Below, piece by piece: positions 4,101-5,638 of a DNA stretch of 5,638 nucleotides. A model generated the notes under the pieces. That model did not search any database. It was given only the letters and a program-made list of their open reading frames with translations, and was not told the DNA's origin. The position numbers and the translations under genes are program-made. This DNA comes from Desulfocurvus sp. (lineage in GTDB: Bacteria; Desulfobacterota; Desulfovibrionia; Desulfovibrionales; Desulfovibrionaceae), in assembly GCF_023230885.1 (NCBI RefSeq), contig NZ_JALNWM010000215.1, positions 1 to 5,638 of the forward strand, given 5' to 3'. Numbering within the stretch: the stretch's first letter is position 1; each line of letters opens with the position of its first letter.

Positions 4101-5638
4101 GCTCGGTCTCCCCCATGGGGATTTGTACGAAAATCCTCGTCCCCTTGTCCACCTTGCTGACGATCTGGAACTGCCCGCCCAGCAGCCGGGCGCGCTCCTC
4201 CATGCTTTGCAGGCCCATGTGCCGGTCCTCGTGCAGCTCGGCGCGGCGCGCGTCCACGTCGAAGCCCCGCCCGTCGTCCTCCACGCGCAGGATGAGGTTG
4301 GGCGACGAGGCCACGAGCTTCACCGCCACCCGGTCGGCCCGCGCGTGGCGCACGGCGTTGCGCAGGGCCTCCTGGACCAGGCGGTAGAGGTTGATCTCGG
4401 CGTCGCGCCCCAGGCGCACACCCTCCATGCCCGCCACGGTCAGCTCCACGGGAACGCCCGCGTCGTGTTCGATCTCGCGGCAGAACTGCTCCAGGGCCTG
4501 CACCAGCCCGAGCTGATCCAGCCCGGGCGGGCACAGGGCGTAGGACATGTCGCGCACCGAGCCGATGCACTGCTGGAGCATGCCTGCCAGGACGGCCGCG
4601 CGCTCGCGCAGGCGCCGCGAGACCTCGGCCTCGTCGTCGAACAGCGTCTCGCAGCAGATCTTGAGCGAGGACAGGTTCTGGGCCACGTTGTCGTGCAGCT
4701 CCAGGGCAATGCGCCGCCGCTCGCTCTCCTGGGCGCGCAGAAGTTCGTGGGTCAGGGCGTGGACGCGGCGCTCGGCCTTGCGCACGTCGGTGATGTCGAT
4801 GCCCGCCTCCCAGACGGCCCAGCCCGGGATGGGGCTGCGGTCGGACATGACGGTCCAGCGGATGGTGCGCATCTCCCCGGAGCTGGCCACGGTGTCGAGC
4901 TCCTGGTCGCGCAGGTCGCCCTCGCGCCGGACGCGCTCGACGCGCAGCATGGGCTCCGGATCGGCGTACAGGCGGGCGCGGATGCCCGGGGCGGCCATGA
5001 TCTCGCGGGCGCTGTAGCCCAGCACGCGCTCGCTCTCGTGGTTCCAGAACACATAGTTGCCCTGCTCGTCGTGGGCGTGGACCAGCACGGGCAGGCTGTC
5101 CACCAGCAGGCGCAGGCGGCTCTCGTTGACGCGCAGCCTGCTCTCCACGGCCTGGCGCTCGGCGATTTCGCGACGCAGGTGGGCGTTGACCTCGGCCAGG
5201 GCCGTGGTGCGCTCGAGCACCCGGCGCTCCAGGGCGTCGCGGGTGTCCTCCAGCTCGGCGGCGATGCGGCGGATCTCGGTGATGTCCAGCAGGGAGACAA
5301 CCACCCGGCCCAGGGTGTCCCGGTATTCCGGGGCGACGTTGAAGTGCACGGCCACGCGGATGGTCCTGCCGGTCATGGTCCTGTGGTCCAGCTCGCCGGA
5401 AAAGGAATGCCCGCCCTGGGCCAGGACGGTGAACTCCTGATGGGCCACGCGCAGGGACTCCTCGGTGAACACGCGGTCCAGCCCGGCAAGCAGCTCTTCC
5501 TTGCTGCCGGCTTCGAGCAATTCCACCGTGGCCCTGTTCACGTCGATGATGCGCACCAGGCGCACGCAATGGAGCACGTCCTCGGGGTGGGCGGCGAAGT
5601 GGGCGGCGAAGTCGCGCACGCCCCGGGCGTGCAGCTCG
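4090..5638 (-). CDS. PAS-containing sensor histidine kinase, HisKA_3 type (5' end outside window)
   Basis: This kinase senses a signal through PAS domains, autophosphorylates on histidine and passes the phosphate to the regulator encoded next to it. Residues are counted from the GTG at 5619. A first PAS domain (about 10-117) starts with DVNRATVELL and ends with VVVSLLDITEIRR. A coiled-coil linker (118-165) and a second PAS domain (about 165-282, ending GIDITDVRKAERR) follow. The HisKA_3 dimerisation region has phospho-acceptor His309 (ERRRIALELHDNVAQNL), and the ATPase domain has an N-box with Asn421 (EALRNAVRHA), DDGRGFD at 448-454, and GLQSMEERARLLGG. No membrane segment is visible, so the seen part is cytoplasmic. 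The frame stays open to the window edge (ELHARG before the GTG) and the first PAS would otherwise be clipped, so the true start lies beyond 5638. TGA at 4092-4090 overlaps the regulator. The ligand is unknown. Confidence 0.95.
   Translation of the reverse strand, partial: ELHARGVRDFAAHFAAHPEDVLHCVRLVRIIDVNRATVELLEAGSKEELLAGLDRVFTEESLRVAHQEFTVLAQGGHSFSGELDHRTMTGRTIRVAVHFNVAPEYRDTLGRVVVSLLDITEIRRIAAELEDTRDALERRVLERTTALAEVNAHLRREIAERQAVESRLRVNESRLRLLVDSLPVLVHAHDEQGNYVFWNHESERVLGYSAREIMAAPGIRARLYADPEPMLRVERVRREGDLRDQELDTVASSGEMRTIRWTVMSDRSPIPGWAVWEAGIDITDVRKAERRVHALTHELLRAQESERRRIALELHDNVAQNLSSLKICCETLFDDEAEVSRRLRERAAVLAGMLQQCIGSVRDMSYALCPPGLDQLGLVQALEQFCREIEHDAGVPVELTVAGMEGVRLGRDAEINLYRLVQEALRNAVRHARADRVAVKLVASSPNLILRVEDDGRGFDVDARRAELHEDRHMGLQSMEERARLLGGQFQIVSKVDKGTRIFVQIPMGETEHAR
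4108..4114 (-). promoter_or_regulatory. Ribosome binding site of the response regulator, inside the kinase gene
   Basis: GGGGGAG on the minus strand lies seven bases before the ATG at 4100 and within the last codons of the kinase. It fixes the start of the regulator and supports coupled translation. Confidence 0.75.

Noticed and set aside
4073..5569. 498-codon minus-strand frame within the kinase gene.
   Set aside because: Out of frame with the kinase, whose PAS, HisKA_3 and ATPase motifs are unmistakable.
5617..5619. GTG at 5619 as the true start of the kinase.
   Set aside because: The frame remains open to the window edge, no ribosome binding site precedes it, and the first PAS domain would be cut at its beginning.

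Overview
The window is very GC-rich bacterial DNA. Its genes use G or C at most third codon positions, its start codons are preceded by GGAG-type ribosome binding sites, and it is dense in two-component and c-di-GMP signalling genes. This fits a sulfate-reducing deltaproteobacterium of the Desulfovibrionaceae type. That placement is inferred from style and gene content only; no diagnostic gene such as rRNA is present.

Layout. Positions 1-146 (+) hold the last codons of an unidentified gene. Positions 299-688 (+) encode a stand-alone CheY-like receiver. Positions 689-1148 carry no convincing gene but hold a chain of small inverted repeats in a stretch that looks less GC-rich than its surroundings. 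Positions 1149-1430 (-) look like the decayed 3' end of a gene with two compensating frameshifts. Positions 1500-2027 (-) encode a 175-residue protein I do not recognise, followed by a strong hairpin terminator. Positions 2028-2415 are extremely GC-rich, without a gene, and contain a 16-bp direct repeat.

On the minus strand, 3125-2464 is a compact two-gene operon: an HU-family nucleoid protein, then a small PilZ-domain protein with the c-di-GMP-binding residues intact. It is closed by a perfect 15-bp inverted repeat. Upstream of HU is a spacer with a cluster of perfect palindromes, then a T-tract terminator belonging to the next operon. Positions 5638-3405 (-) encode a PAS-PAS-HisKA_3-HATPase sensor kinase (5' end outside the window) whose 3' end overlaps by 11 bases a NarL/FixJ-type response regulator.

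How the genes work together. The kinase and NarL-type regulator form a classic two-component pair: sensing in the PAS domains, phosphotransfer from His to Asp58, then DNA binding by a LuxR-type helix-turn-helix. The HU-PilZ operon and the lone receiver are separate units. Their proximity to the kinase pair gives a signalling-rich neighbourhood, but a shared pathway is not shown. I see no mobile element, CRISPR array, tRNA or rRNA. The least explained parts are the structured spacer at 816-994, the gene remnant beside it, and the unrecognised 175-residue protein.
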